Source of the DNA: a virus | Length of the DNA stretch: 28,527 bases | Virus record (IMG/VR): IMGVR_UViG_3300027747_001410 | Coordinates: 1-28,527 of that record | Direction: 5' to 3' (one strand) | Part shown: one piece after another, positions 1 to 5,490 of the stretch | Layout of the letters: every line of letters begins with the position of its first letter | Position numbering within the stretch: the first letter of the stretch is position 1 | Translations under genes and position numbers: made by a program | The notes under the pieces: generated by a model | Seen by the model: only the letters and a program-made list of their open reading frames with translations | What the model was told of the DNA's origin: nothing | Database searches by the model: none

Positions 1-228
1 GATCCGTGTCTCGCGTGACACCTTCGGAAAATCGGCGATGACTGCGGATTGCCATTCCATGCCCCAGTTCTCAAGGTTGAATCGGTCTTTCATATCGTGA
101 CATGACACGCAGCATGGCACGGTTTCCGTTCCACCGCAATTCTTGGGAATGGGGAAATGATCCCCTACGCCGTTGCCTGACACAAGCGCGTCACAATAGA
201 AACAGACCTGATGTTTTCGGTCACTCAC
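1..228 (-). CDS. HNH endonuclease-like protein, cut by window edge
   Basis: Read on the minus strand from a GTG at 228, this frame stays open for 76 codons to base 1, so the C-terminus is missing. It carries the layout of a phage HNH nuclease: a zinc knuckle C9-x2-C12, then D23-H24 followed by a Gly-Gly turn (32-33), then C40-x2-C43-H44-x2-K47. In the family the DH pair and the later His/Asn-type residues form the beta-beta-alpha metal site that nicks or cuts DNA. The GTG overlaps the TGA of the preceding gene (GTGA), as in the rest of this operon, which supports the start. Phage HNH proteins often act beside terminase in packaging or as free-standing homing nucleases; the setting here, among small accessory genes, does not decide between these. 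Confidence 0.75.
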   Translation of the reverse strand, partial: MSDRKHQVCFYCDALVSGNGVGDHFPIPKNCGGTETVPCCVSCHDMKDRFNLENWGMEWQSAVIADFPKVSRETRI

Positions 229-566
229 TTGCCGTGCTCCTTGAAGCAGTCCCAGCCGAGATATTTCGCAAAGTCGCTTGGTGCAATACCGCCATTCACG
301 AATATCTCATTGCAATACTTCCGCCTTGCATCGTCTCGCTCCCGCCTCGCCTCGTCGCGCTCGGCGCGGAGGCGTTCAATCTCTTGAGCGGCTTCGCGCA
401 ATATCTTCGGCTGCAAGATTGTCAAATAACCGTCCAAATCCGCGTCCGGTTGGCTGCATCCGCATGAGCAGCGAAAGTATGAACCTTTGTCGCGGAGCGG
501 TTCGCCGCATTGCCATCCAAATCCTGGGATTTCACGCAGACGAGTCACGATATTGTGGTCATGCAT
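225..566 (-). CDS. Small coiled-coil protein, paralogue of the gene at 878-1144
   Basis: 113 residues. I chose the ATG at 566 because AAGGAAAG lies just upstream and the start overlaps the end of the preceding gene. A longer frame to 611 would run deep into that gene. Residues 33-37 contain a Cys cluster (CSCGC). Residues 56-84 are an Arg/Glu-rich coiled coil, and the end has the motif WDCF-KEHGK. The coiled coil (ERDEARR-YC) and the WDCF tail recur in the protein at 878-1144, so the two are probably diverged copies. No function is recognised. Such short charged proteins are typical phage accessory or host-takeover genes. Confidence 0.8.
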   Translation of the reverse strand: MHDHNIVTRLREIPGFGWQCGEPLRDKGSYFRCSCGCSQPDADLDGYLTILQPKILREAAQEIERLRAERDEARRERDDARRKYCNEIFVNGGIAPSDFAKYLGWDCFKEHGK

Positions 567-735
567 TCGACTTTCCTTGATGAAATGATTGCTTGGCAGC
601 GGCACGTTCAAAGTCCCAATACAGTTCGGCGTTGCATCGGTCGCATTCCTCGGGCTTGCCGTGGGAATGCGGAGGAAGCTCCTTCAGGGTTGATTTCACC
701 CACTTGCCGTTGCGCCACAGCATGATGTCCTTCAC
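559..735 (-). CDS. Small protein with possible zinc site (HSH...CDRC)
   Basis: 58 residues from a GTG at 735 that overlaps the upstream TGA (GTGA). This start replaces a longer open frame to 915 whose N-terminal part reads like noise. It begins MKDI, as does the paralogue at 878-1144. H23 and H25 followed by C31-x2-C34 could bind one zinc ion. The C-terminal half (DFERAAAKQ) is helical. The function is unknown. Its coupling to both neighbours by overlap implies co-translation with them. Confidence 0.7.
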   Translation of the reverse strand: MKDIMLWRNGKWVKSTLKELPPHSHGKPEECDRCNAELYWDFERAAAKQSFHQGKSNA

Positions 736-881
736 TTGCCGTCCTTTTTGTCTTTCTGCGCAAGTCTTTGTGCCAGTTCTCGTTGTTGGCTTTCGGTCAT
801 GGCCGTGATGGCCGCAACGATCAACGCAACCATCGGGTCGGCACGTTCCGGCGCGGGTTGATCGAGGTAGAAGCGGCTCAT
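732..881 (-). CDS. Hypothetical 49-residue protein
   Basis: A short frame: ATG at 881 overlaps the stop of the upstream gene by ATGA, and its TGA at 732-734 overlaps the next GTG. The product starts MSRFYLDQPAP, has a hydrophobic stretch around residues 17-28 (VALIVAAITAM) that could be a short helix, and ends in a basic Lys-rich tail (KDKKDGK). The two exact overlaps and the sensible composition are the case for it being real. No family is recognised. The hydrophobic stretch is too short to claim a membrane segment. Confidence 0.65.
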   Translation of the reverse strand: MSRFYLDQPAPERADPMVALIVAAITAMTESQQRELAQRLAQKDKKDGK

Positions 882-1144
882 TTCCCTTGCTCCCTGTCAA
901 AGCAGTCCCATTCAAATTCCTTTGCCACTAGCATTGCCGCCTCTTCAAGCGATAATTCATCATGCTTCGGATTCGGACAAAAGTCGGTGAATCCACGGCA
1001 ATACTGTCGCCTTGCCTCGTCGCGCTCCTTCAGCGCGGTTGCCACGCCGATACGGAGCAGCTCGATCTCGTCTGCCGCCTGCTGCATGAGTTGCGGCGCG
1101 TAGGCTTCGGGGTTGGAACGGATCACGGTCACGATGTCTTTCAC
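878..1144 (-). CDS. Small coiled-coil protein, paralogue of 225-566
   Basis: 88 residues from a GTG at 1144 preceded by GGAGAAA at a good distance. The middle is a charged helix (AADEIELLR, then ERDEARRQYC), followed by an acidic helical part and the ending WDCFDREQGK. The pairs EIE-LR, ERDEARR-YC and WDCF recur in the same order in the protein encoded at 225-566, pointing to duplication within the operon. The function is unknown. Its stop overlaps the next start (ATGA). Confidence 0.8.
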   Translation of the reverse strand: MKDIVTVIRSNPEAYAPQLMQQAADEIELLRIGVATALKERDEARRQYCRGFTDFCPNPKHDELSLEEAAMLVAKEFEWDCFDREQGK

Positions 1145-1161
1145 TTGGATTTCTCCTGCAA

Positions 1162-1728
1162 TTAGGTGCGTTCATCCCATCCATCGGAACACGCTTGATC
1201 GTATTCCAGGTGGTGAATTCTCTCTAGCATTGCTTCGGCGTGGTTCTGACTGTGGCGCGTGTGTCCCGTTTGTTTGAGTGCTTTTACACATGATGGTCCA
1301 AATGCTGCAAGCATCACCGCAAATCCGATCAGCCGTTTCTTGTTGTCCTTAAGAAAGTGGCACGGATCGCCCGTGATGTTGAAAGCGGATGGCACGCAAA
1401 CGGCATCAGCTGCATTCCACAATTCGATAAAAGCCCGTGATCGACACATCGGAATCAAGATGATCCCGTTTCGATGTTCTATAAACTTGCGAATCCACGG
1501 CGTGGCGTTTGAGTACGGGGGATTGCACCAAACGCGACCATCCCACGGCTGCTCCAATCCGTTCTCCACAATCGAAAAATGACGAGTTGCCGGTATCCAC
1601 GGAAGACCGCCAGCTGGCGCGCAAACATCAATATCGAATGTCAGTCCCAGACGCTCAAACAAACACGGCGGTGTGTAGACCTCATCGCTACCGTTGATTT
1701 CCATTTCCGGAATTGAATACAGATTCAT
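1162..1728 (-). CDS. dam: Phage N6-adenine DNA methyltransferase (Dam-type)
   Basis: 188 residues. It transfers a methyl group from S-adenosylmethionine to adenine N6 in DNA, which in phages commonly protects against host restriction. The N-terminus has the family signature S-DEVYTPP followed by FDIDVCAP (residues 14-37), and WCNPPYSN at 67-74 contains the NPPY catalytic motif of amino-methyltransferases. The ATG at 1728 has GGAGG eight bases upstream. An upstream ATG at 1767 overlapping the previous stop (ATGA) would add 13 residues of low-quality sequence, so I preferred 1728. The specificity cannot be read from the sequence. No partner restriction enzyme is visible, so it is an orphan methyltransferase. 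Confidence 0.9.
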   Translation of the reverse strand: MNLYSIPEMEINGSDEVYTPPCLFERLGLTFDIDVCAPAGGLPWIPATRHFSIVENGLEQPWDGRVWCNPPYSNATPWIRKFIEHRNGIILIPMCRSRAFIELWNAADAVCVPSAFNITGDPCHFLKDNKKRLIGFAVMLAAFGPSCVKALKQTGHTRHSQNHAEAMLERIHHLEYDQACSDGWDERT

Positions 1729-1763
1729 TTGTGTTCCTCCATGTTGACTTGCACCGCGATCTT

Positions 1764-2039
1764 TCATCTCTGCCACCTTTCAAGTGCGGCCACGTTGAGT
1801 ACGCCGGGGTCCACGAGGACGTACCCACGTGCGTGGTTAATGTCTGCGATCACTACCACCCCGTACACGGCCCTTGCGTGCGTCACCACGTAGGACACGG
1901 CACGCGGGGTCATCTTCCACCGCAGGGCAAGGTTCTGCCTGGTGGGGAATTCTCGTCGGTCGGTGATGAGGACAAGTTCCGACACGCGCGCAAACAGGTC
2001 GGCGGCGGTGTTGCGGGTTTTAGTGCGCTTGCGCCTCAT
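1764..2039 (-). CDS. Putative winged-helix DNA-binding protein
   Basis: 91 residues from the ATG at 2039, which overlaps the upstream stop (ATGA). A longer frame to 2222 is only the shadow of the gene before it. After a basic N-terminus (MRRKRTKTRN), residues 18-58 look like a helix-turn-helix (TRQNLALRWKMTPRAVSYVV). Two strands separated by a short loop follow (VYGVVVIAD, then GYVLVDPG), as in a wing. This suggests a small transcription regulator. The target is unknown; it is one of three candidate regulators for the promoters in this window. Confidence 0.6.
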   Translation of the reverse strand: MRRKRTKTRNTAADLFARVSELVLITDRREFPTRQNLALRWKMTPRAVSYVVTHARAVYGVVVIADINHARGYVLVDPGVLNVAALERWQR

Positions 2040-2293
2040 GGGTTGGCCTCCCGTGCTTGCCTGTCCACGCAGCGCGGGCAGCGATCCCCGAGGGCGGTGC
2101 GGTCCCAGTTGCCCCGGTTGGGAGCGAATTCCTCGCAGATGACGCAATGCGCGATGCCGTACTGCTTCATCACCTTTGCGAGCAGGGCATCGAAACTTGC
2201 GACTTCTTTTGCCGACACCCACGGCCGGCTATGCGCTTTCCAATCGTGAAGGGCTTCGCAGACCTGGGCGGCTTCGTGGTTGGTAAGGATCAT
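2036..2293 (-). CDS. Small zinc-ribbon-like protein
   Basis: 85 residues, with an N-terminal helical part and a C-terminal pair of knuckles C50-x2-C53 and C72-x2-C75 that should bind one zinc ion. The order resembles small phage zinc-ribbon proteins, some of which are HNH-related, but no HNH catalytic residues are seen. There is no clear Shine-Dalgarno before the ATG at 2293, so it may depend on translation of the gene ending 36 bases upstream. The function is unknown. Confidence 0.7.
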   Translation of the reverse strand: MILTNHEAAQVCEALHDWKAHSRPWVSAKEVASFDALLAKVMKQYGIAHCVICEEFAPNRGNWDRTALGDRCPRCVDRQAREANP

Positions 2294-2329
2294 GGGTAGG
2301 AAAGGGGCGGTCGCATCGCCCCGGTTGTT

Positions 2330-2512
2330 TCAGGCGTTGTCCTGCTCGTTCTTCCAAATCTTGCCGCCATACTTGGCGTGCATGGTGGCGGCACGCTGTT
2401 CGGTGATGCCATACTCACCCCACATCGGGCCGCTCCAATTCCAATCTCGCGCCTCCGGGCCAAGCATGATGTTGGCGATCTGGCGGAAGGCGGTGAGTTG
2501 TGCATCGTTCAT
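2330..2512 (-). CDS. Hypothetical 60-residue protein, first gene of the left operon
   Basis: The ATG at 2512 has GAGGAGA eight bases upstream, within a leader that starts at the promoter 2571-2598. A much longer open frame to 2851 is rejected because it would run through that promoter. The product has many Trp/Gly residues (DWNWSGPMWGEYG) and a basic helix near the end. No family is recognised. Its leader ends almost exactly like that of the RecT-like gene (GAGAGGAGACA, then ATGAACGA), so the two units were probably built from one regulatory cassette. Confidence 0.8.
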   Translation of the reverse strand: MNDAQLTAFRQIANIMLGPEARDWNWSGPMWGEYGITEQRAATMHAKYGGKIWKNEQDNA

Positions 2513-2543
2513 GGCTGTCTCCTCTCGTGTTTGTCTTGGCTTC

Positions 2544-2557
2544 GCAACGTGCGTTGC
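2544..2557 (-). promoter_or_regulatory. Inverted repeat in leader, candidate operator
   Basis: GCAACG and CGTTGC are arms around a 2-bp centre, 13 to 26 bases after the predicted start point of the promoter at 2571-2598. On the minus strand it contains GCACGTTGC, which is also found just downstream of the promoters at 7853 and 10497. It is either a shared repressor site or a shared RNA leader element. Confidence 0.5.
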
Positions 2558-2570
2558 CTTGACATCACGA

Positions 2571-2598
2571 AAGATACCACCCCGTATATCACCGTCAA
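2571..2598 (-). promoter_or_regulatory. Sigma70-like promoter of the left operon
   Basis: TTGACG, a 16-bp spacer and TATCTT, reading leftward, with a start point expected near 2564 and a leader of about 52 nt to the ATG at 2512. The spacer contains ATACGGGG six bases before the -10 end of the spacer, as in the promoter at 10497-10524. The intergenic stretch 2513-2736 otherwise holds only an AT-rich symmetrical patch around 2629-2646 (GGAA/TTCC arms) and no gene. Confidence 0.75.
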
Positions 2599-2736
2599 GG
2601 GGCTGTAGCAAGTATTTCCCCGGAATGTGGAATATTTCCATATTGGCCGCAGCGGGCCGCATTTGCCCTATACGCGGTCGGCGGGTTGGAATGGGCGCGG
2701 ACCCGTCCGAACGGTCCGGACGCGACTGGGGGCAAT

Positions 2737-3051
2737 CTAGGCGGCTTGCGGAGGCTCCCGGCCCGCCGGCGGCTCGGGAGGATCGGCTCGGACCCCGAAA
2801 TCGACCGCCGTTGCCGCCCACACGACACGCGGCGTTCCCGGCCCAAGCCATTCCTGTTCGATCTGATCGGCCACGAAGCTGCGCGCATCGCGCGGGGCCA
2901 TGCCGTCATTGTCGCGCAGCCTGGCGGCGATCATGTCGGCCGAATACACGGCGACCGGGATGCCGCGCTCCCCGCTACGCGGGTAGCATACGCCGAGCAG
3001 GCAGTCATCGAACCCGGCGAGGAGGATGGCCTGAGCGCGCCGCTTACCCAT
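2737..3051 (-). CDS. Hypothetical phage protein in the replication unit
   Basis: 104 residues. The first 80 look like a folded small phage protein (AGFDDCLLGVCYP, VAVYSADMIAARL, FVADQIEQEWLGP). The last 20 are a Pro/Arg-rich tail. It follows the gene at 3061-3516 with a 9-base gap, so it is probably the last cistron of the leftward replication unit. The start ATG at 3051 has no clear Shine-Dalgarno. Similar small proteins accompany phage replication genes, but I do not recognise a function. Confidence 0.7.
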   Translation of the reverse strand: MGKRRAQAILLAGFDDCLLGVCYPRSGERGIPVAVYSADMIAARLRDNDGMAPRDARSFVADQIEQEWLGPGTPRVVWAATAVDFGVRADPPEPPAGREPPQAA

Positions 3052-3060
3052 GATCGCAGT

Positions 3061-3516
3061 CTACCGAACGGGGTTTGCGCGGCAGTAATCGACCGCGACC
3101 GCTAGTACGCGCCGCGTCTCGCATCCCACGCCGATGCGTTGCTTCACGGCCTCGAGCTCGGCCGGCGTGGCGGTGGACAGCACCTCCTCCGCCCACCGTT
3201 CCCAATCCGCGATCTCATCCGGCGGGATCGGTTGGCAAGATTGCAGGGCTTCGCGGGTGCGGATTGTTTCCGTGCGGGCGTTGTCCTGCACTCGAGCGGC
3301 CCCGGTGATGCGGCCGTAGGCGCGGTTGATTGCCGGGATGTTCGGCCGGCTGCGTGACTGCATGGCATCTTCGCGGATGCAGTCGCGCAACTTGTCCTGG
3401 TGCAGCGACCCCCACCGCTCGTTGATGAGCGCACCCTGTTCCGGGGTTGGCTTCCATCGCGGCCACAGCGACCCCATCAGCTTCTTGTTGTCGTTCCACG
3501 TGATTGCTTCGTGCAT
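3061..3516 (-). CDS. Replication-module protein, possibly helicase-loader-like
   Basis: 151 residues, ATG at 3516 with AGAGGAG upstream. The N-terminal part (LWPRWKPTPEQGALINERW, then a helix and NIPAINRAYGRI) resembles the region in phage replication-accessory proteins that counts strand-loading or primosome partners. The rest is helical and charged, with no catalytic motif. It sits 23 bases after the DUF1376 gene. In many phages DUF1376-type replication proteins precede a helicase loader. That assignment is inference from context plus weak similarity. Confidence 0.5.
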   Translation of the reverse strand: MHEAITWNDNKKLMGSLWPRWKPTPEQGALINERWGSLHQDKLRDCIREDAMQSRSRPNIPAINRAYGRITGAARVQDNARTETIRTREALQSCQPIPPDEIADWERWAEEVLSTATPAELEAVKQRIGVGCETRRVLAVAVDYCRANPVR

Positions 3517-3539
3517 GGCGTTGCTCCTCTCGTTGCGGT

Positions 3540-4055
3540 TCAGAACGGCACCCAGTTCGGATCATTCCTCTTGTTGAATTTCTCCCGCCGTAGGCGGCTC
3601 CCCCCCTTTGAAGGGGGGGCTATGGGGGGTTGGATATCTGTGGTTGTAGTTGTAGTTGTGATTGCCATTGCGTCCGCATTGGCCACCCCATTGGCGTTGC
3701 CATTGGCCACCCCATTCCTGCTTCCCCAACGGGCCTCCGCTCCGCGCTTTCCGGACTCGGATGCGGTGTTGTGCTTCTCTCGCGCCTTCACGCGCTCACG
3801 TTCCATGCGAGGGTGCGATAGGGTGGCCATTGGCGACCCCATTGGCGTGAAGCGGGAGCGGATGACCGCCCAGTCCGCTTCGGTCAACAGGCATCGGGTC
3901 AGAGCTGCACAGGCAGCATGATCGTCGGGAATGCCGCCGTTCGTCCATGCGTACATGAGGAGTTGCGTGTACGCCCATCCCTGCACCGGGGTCATCGTCG
4001 CCGTGCTGACGAGGAAGTCATTCGGGTACATCGGAAACCATGCGAGGTCTGCCAT
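3540..4055 (-). CDS. DUF1376-type phage replication protein
   Basis: 171 residues. The N-terminus has the DUF1376 pattern AWFPMYPNDFLVSTATMTPVQ followed by GWAYTQLLMYAW, common at the start of phage replication modules and thought to bind origin DNA as a winged helix. About residues 95-171 form a low-complexity tail with NG-repeats, a run of seven Thr and a PPIAPPSKGG segment. The ATG at 4055 was chosen; the longer frame begins at a TTG at 4070. A leader of about 125 nt with interleaved inverted repeats lies between it and its promoter at 4188-4215. It is the first gene of the leftward replication unit. Confidence 0.75.
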   Translation of the reverse strand: MADLAWFPMYPNDFLVSTATMTPVQGWAYTQLLMYAWTNGGIPDDHAACAALTRCLLTEADWAVIRSRFTPMGSPMATLSHPRMERERVKAREKHNTASESGKRGAEARWGSRNGVANGNANGVANADAMAITTTTTTTDIQPPIAPPSKGGSRLRREKFNKRNDPNWVPF

Positions 4056-4078
4056 GTGCTGTCCATGCAATCACCAGG

Positions 4079-4155
4079 GCGGGATGGCGGAGCGGCTTGG
4101 CGGTACTACGCCATCCCGCGCCCGGTTGAGTTGGTGAGCGTGCTGCCAAGCCGCT
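4079..4155. repeat. Two interleaved perfect inverted repeats in the DUF1376 leader
   Basis: Arm A (4079-4089, GCGGGATGGCG) is matched by its reverse complement A' at 4109-4119. Arm B (4091-4101, AGCGGCTTGGC) is matched by B' at 4145-4155. The order A-B-A'-B' means the two hairpins interlock, so in RNA they form a pseudoknot or two mutually exclusive structures. The whole lies in the predicted untranslated leader of the DUF1376 gene. Confidence 0.8.
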
Positions 4156-4187
4156 CTTCGCCGCCCACAATGGGCCGCGCTGCCGAC

Positions 4188-4215
4188 ATGATACACACCG
4201 CGCCGCTTGACGCAA
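4188..4215 (-). promoter_or_regulatory. Promoter for the leftward replication unit
   Basis: TTGCGT at 4210-4215, a 16-bp spacer and TATCAT at 4188-4193, reading leftward. The start point is expected near 4181. Its -35 box overlaps the -35 box of the rightward promoter at 4207-4234, so RNA polymerase could hardly occupy both at once. Confidence 0.65.
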
Positions 4216-4234
4216 CCCCCCAAGTGGGTATACT
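4207..4234 (+). promoter_or_regulatory. Promoter for the small RNA
   Basis: TTGACG, a 16-bp spacer and the consensus-like TATACT, reading rightward. The start point is predicted at 4241, exactly where the first stem of the small RNA begins. Confidence 0.75.
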
Positions 4235-4240
4235 GCTCGC

Positions 4241-4350
4241 GTCCGGCATTTCCATTTGCGTGGCGGCTTCGGGTGTCCCTGGCCGGCCGGACTCTTTAAC
4301 CCCCGGAAAGCACGGCGCGTTGATCGCAAGATCCGCGCCGTGTTTGTTTG
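4241..4350 (+). ncRNA. Small structured RNA, C4/CI antisense-like candidate
   Basis: A promoter at the 5' end and an intrinsic terminator at the 3' end delimit a transcript of about 110 nt with no convincing reading frame. GUCCGGC at its predicted first bases pairs with GCCGGAC at 4286-4292. The intervening loop carries GUGGCGGCUUCGGGUGUCC. A terminator hairpin follows. The size, architecture and position before an Icd-like remnant fit the C4 RNA of phages P1/P7 and the CI RNA of P4, which silence downstream lytic-growth genes by antisense pairing. The C4 assignment rests on recall of those loci. That this is a short promoter-to-terminator RNA is read directly from the sequence. Confidence 0.6.
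4308..4350 (+). terminator. Intrinsic terminator of the small RNA
   Basis: CACGGCGCG (4311-4319) pairs with CGCGCCGTG (4334-4342). After a two-base bulge the stem continues as GATC/GATC closed by a GCAA tetraloop, and TTTGTTTG follows. The stem can extend outward by a few A-T pairs. Confidence 0.8.
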
Positions 4351-4385
4351 TGGAGCGATTCCGCCACACATTGAAACAAGTATGG

Positions 4386-4425
4386 CGGGAACGATCCCGT
4401 AAGAAATGCTGACGGGTTTTTCTTT
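4386..4425 (+). terminator. Second weak terminator with an alternative hairpin
   Basis: CCCGT (4396-4400) pairs with ACGGG (4412-4416), followed by TTTTTCTTT. The same TCCCG also pairs with CGGGA at 4386-4390, so the two hairpins exclude each other as in an attenuator. The stems are only 5 bp, hence the modest confidence. Confidence 0.5.
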
Positions 4426-4469
4426 CCGCTGACAACGCGGCCGCAGCTCACCGAAACGCTTACGGCGTG

Positions 4470-4630
4470 ATGAAACATTACAAGTGGGCAGCAGCGCGCT
4501 CGTTCCGCGCGCGCCCTGCCCCGGCGAGAGGCTGACAATTCGTTACCCCATCGGTGATATCAACGCGCGGCGTACCTTGCGGCCTTCTGGCGCGTCCCGA
4601 GCGAGAATAGGCCGTTGGCTTCCTTACGGC
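4470..4630 (+). pseudogene. Frame-broken remnant, possibly Icd-like
   Basis: An ATG at 4470 opens MKHYKWAAARSFRARPAPA and meets a TGA at 4533. The frame beginning 4484 then continues ERLTIRYPIGDINARRTLRP over the next bases. Put together, they resemble the small Icd-like proteins found behind C4-type RNAs (a MKHY-W-ARS start and an ARRTL-P core). No Shine-Dalgarno precedes the ATG. I infer a decayed or frameshifted gene; it may equally be chance. The remainder of 4431-4650 shows nothing else that I can support. Confidence 0.3.
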
Positions 4631-4650
4631 TGGCACTCGCACCTTCGCGG

Positions 4651-4678
4651 TTGCAGTATACGCGGGCGCGGTTATACT
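4651..4678 (+). promoter_or_regulatory. Promoter of the PP-loop gene, predicts a leaderless mRNA
   Basis: TTGCAG, a 16-bp spacer containing ATACG, and TATACT. The expected start point at about 4685 coincides with the ATG at 4686, and no Shine-Dalgarno exists between the -10 box and that ATG. Confidence 0.75.
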
Positions 4679-4685
4679 GATGCGT

Positions 4686-5486
4686 ATGAACCCATACAAA
4701 ATTGATCCACCGTTCTACATCTCGTTTAGTGGCGGCAGGACCAGCGGCTACTTGCTTCGTCAAGTGCTTGACGCTTGGGGCGGAACGCTTCCCGATGGAA
4801 GCCATGTTCTATTTGCAAACACGGGACGAGAACACGAAGCGACTTTGAAGTTTGTGCATGAGGTCGAAACGCGATGGTGTCCCGTGACATGGATTGAATA
4901 TCGCCGAGAATCCCCAAAGTGGGCAAAGGTTGATTTTCAATCAGCAGATCGAACCGGGACACATTTCAAGGATCTCATCGTCAGCAAAAAGAGACTGCCA
5001 ACACCGCCCGCACGATTCTGTACAAGCGATTTGAAAGTGAAGCCAATGGAAAAATATCTTCAATCTCTTGGGCTAAAAGAATTTGTGGCCGTGCTTGGAA
5101 TTCGCGCCGATGAGCCACGACGAGTCAGCAGACTTCGCGGAATTACCGAGCGAGATATTTGCATTCCGCTTGCCGATGCCGGGGCAATCGAATCTGACGT
5201 ATTGAAATTTTGGTCCGAATGCGATTTCGATTTGCCGTGGCCGCACGATCAAAAGTATTTCGGAAACTGCGATTTGTGCTTTCTGAAATCCATGCCACGG
5301 CTGCAAGGAGTTTTGGAGTCTCGCCCCGATCTTGCCGATTGGTGGATTGAAATGGAAGAAATGACCGGACAACGATTTCGATTTGATCGTCCGACCATTC
5401 GACAAATGCGAACGCAACTAACAATTCAGGGAAAGTTGTTTGGTTGCATGGTTGAAGATTCCATGCCTTGCGACTGTACCGAATGA
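4686..5486 (+). CDS. PP-loop ATP pyrophosphatase, PAPS-reductase-like
   Basis: 266 residues. The N-terminus has the PP-loop SFSGGRTSG (13-21), which in this superfamily binds ATP or an adenylyl group. It is followed by family landmarks FCTSDLKVKP (111-120), GIRADEPRR (138-146) and GNCDLCFLK (193-201). Cys112, Cys195, Cys198, Cys254, Cys262 and Cys264 could hold an Fe-S cluster or do thiol chemistry. Phage members have no settled substrate; sulphur transfer or nucleotide/DNA modification are possibilities. The gene is visibly more A+T-rich than its neighbours and stands alone between convergent genes, like a moron gene. The ATG at 4686 was chosen over 4680 because it matches the predicted transcription start. 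Confidence 0.8.
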   Translation: MNPYKIDPPFYISFSGGRTSGYLLRQVLDAWGGTLPDGSHVLFANTGREHEATLKFVHEVETRWCPVTWIEYRRESPKWAKVDFQSADRTGTHFKDLIVSKKRLPTPPARFCTSDLKVKPMEKYLQSLGLKEFVAVLGIRADEPRRVSRLRGITERDICIPLADAGAIESDVLKFWSECDFDLPWPHDQKYFGNCDLCFLKSMPRLQGVLESRPDLADWWIEMEEMTGQRFRFDRPTIRQMRTQLTIQGKLFGCMVEDSMPCDCTE

Positions 5487-5490
5487 CGGA

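Noticed and set aside
2330-2851. 173-codon version of the gene starting at 2512
   Set aside because: The extension would cross the promoter 2571-2598 and has Arg/Pro-rich sequence without a ribosome-binding site.
3600-3619. Intrinsic terminator in the DUF1376 gene
   Set aside because: The stem is strong but lies inside the coding frame, and no U-tract follows on the transcribed strand.
4241-4350. Possible tRNA or tmRNA in the control region
   Set aside because: There is a stem at the 5' end, but no T-loop consensus, anticodon arm or CCA end.
4106-4435. Minus-strand frame of 109 codons with the phrase SGRPGTPEAATQ, similar to Ash-type ORFs in other phages
   Set aside because: It starts at a TTG, has no ribosome-binding site and is antisense to the small RNA, crossing both promoters. 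Apparent conservation of such ORFs is better explained by the conserved RNA.
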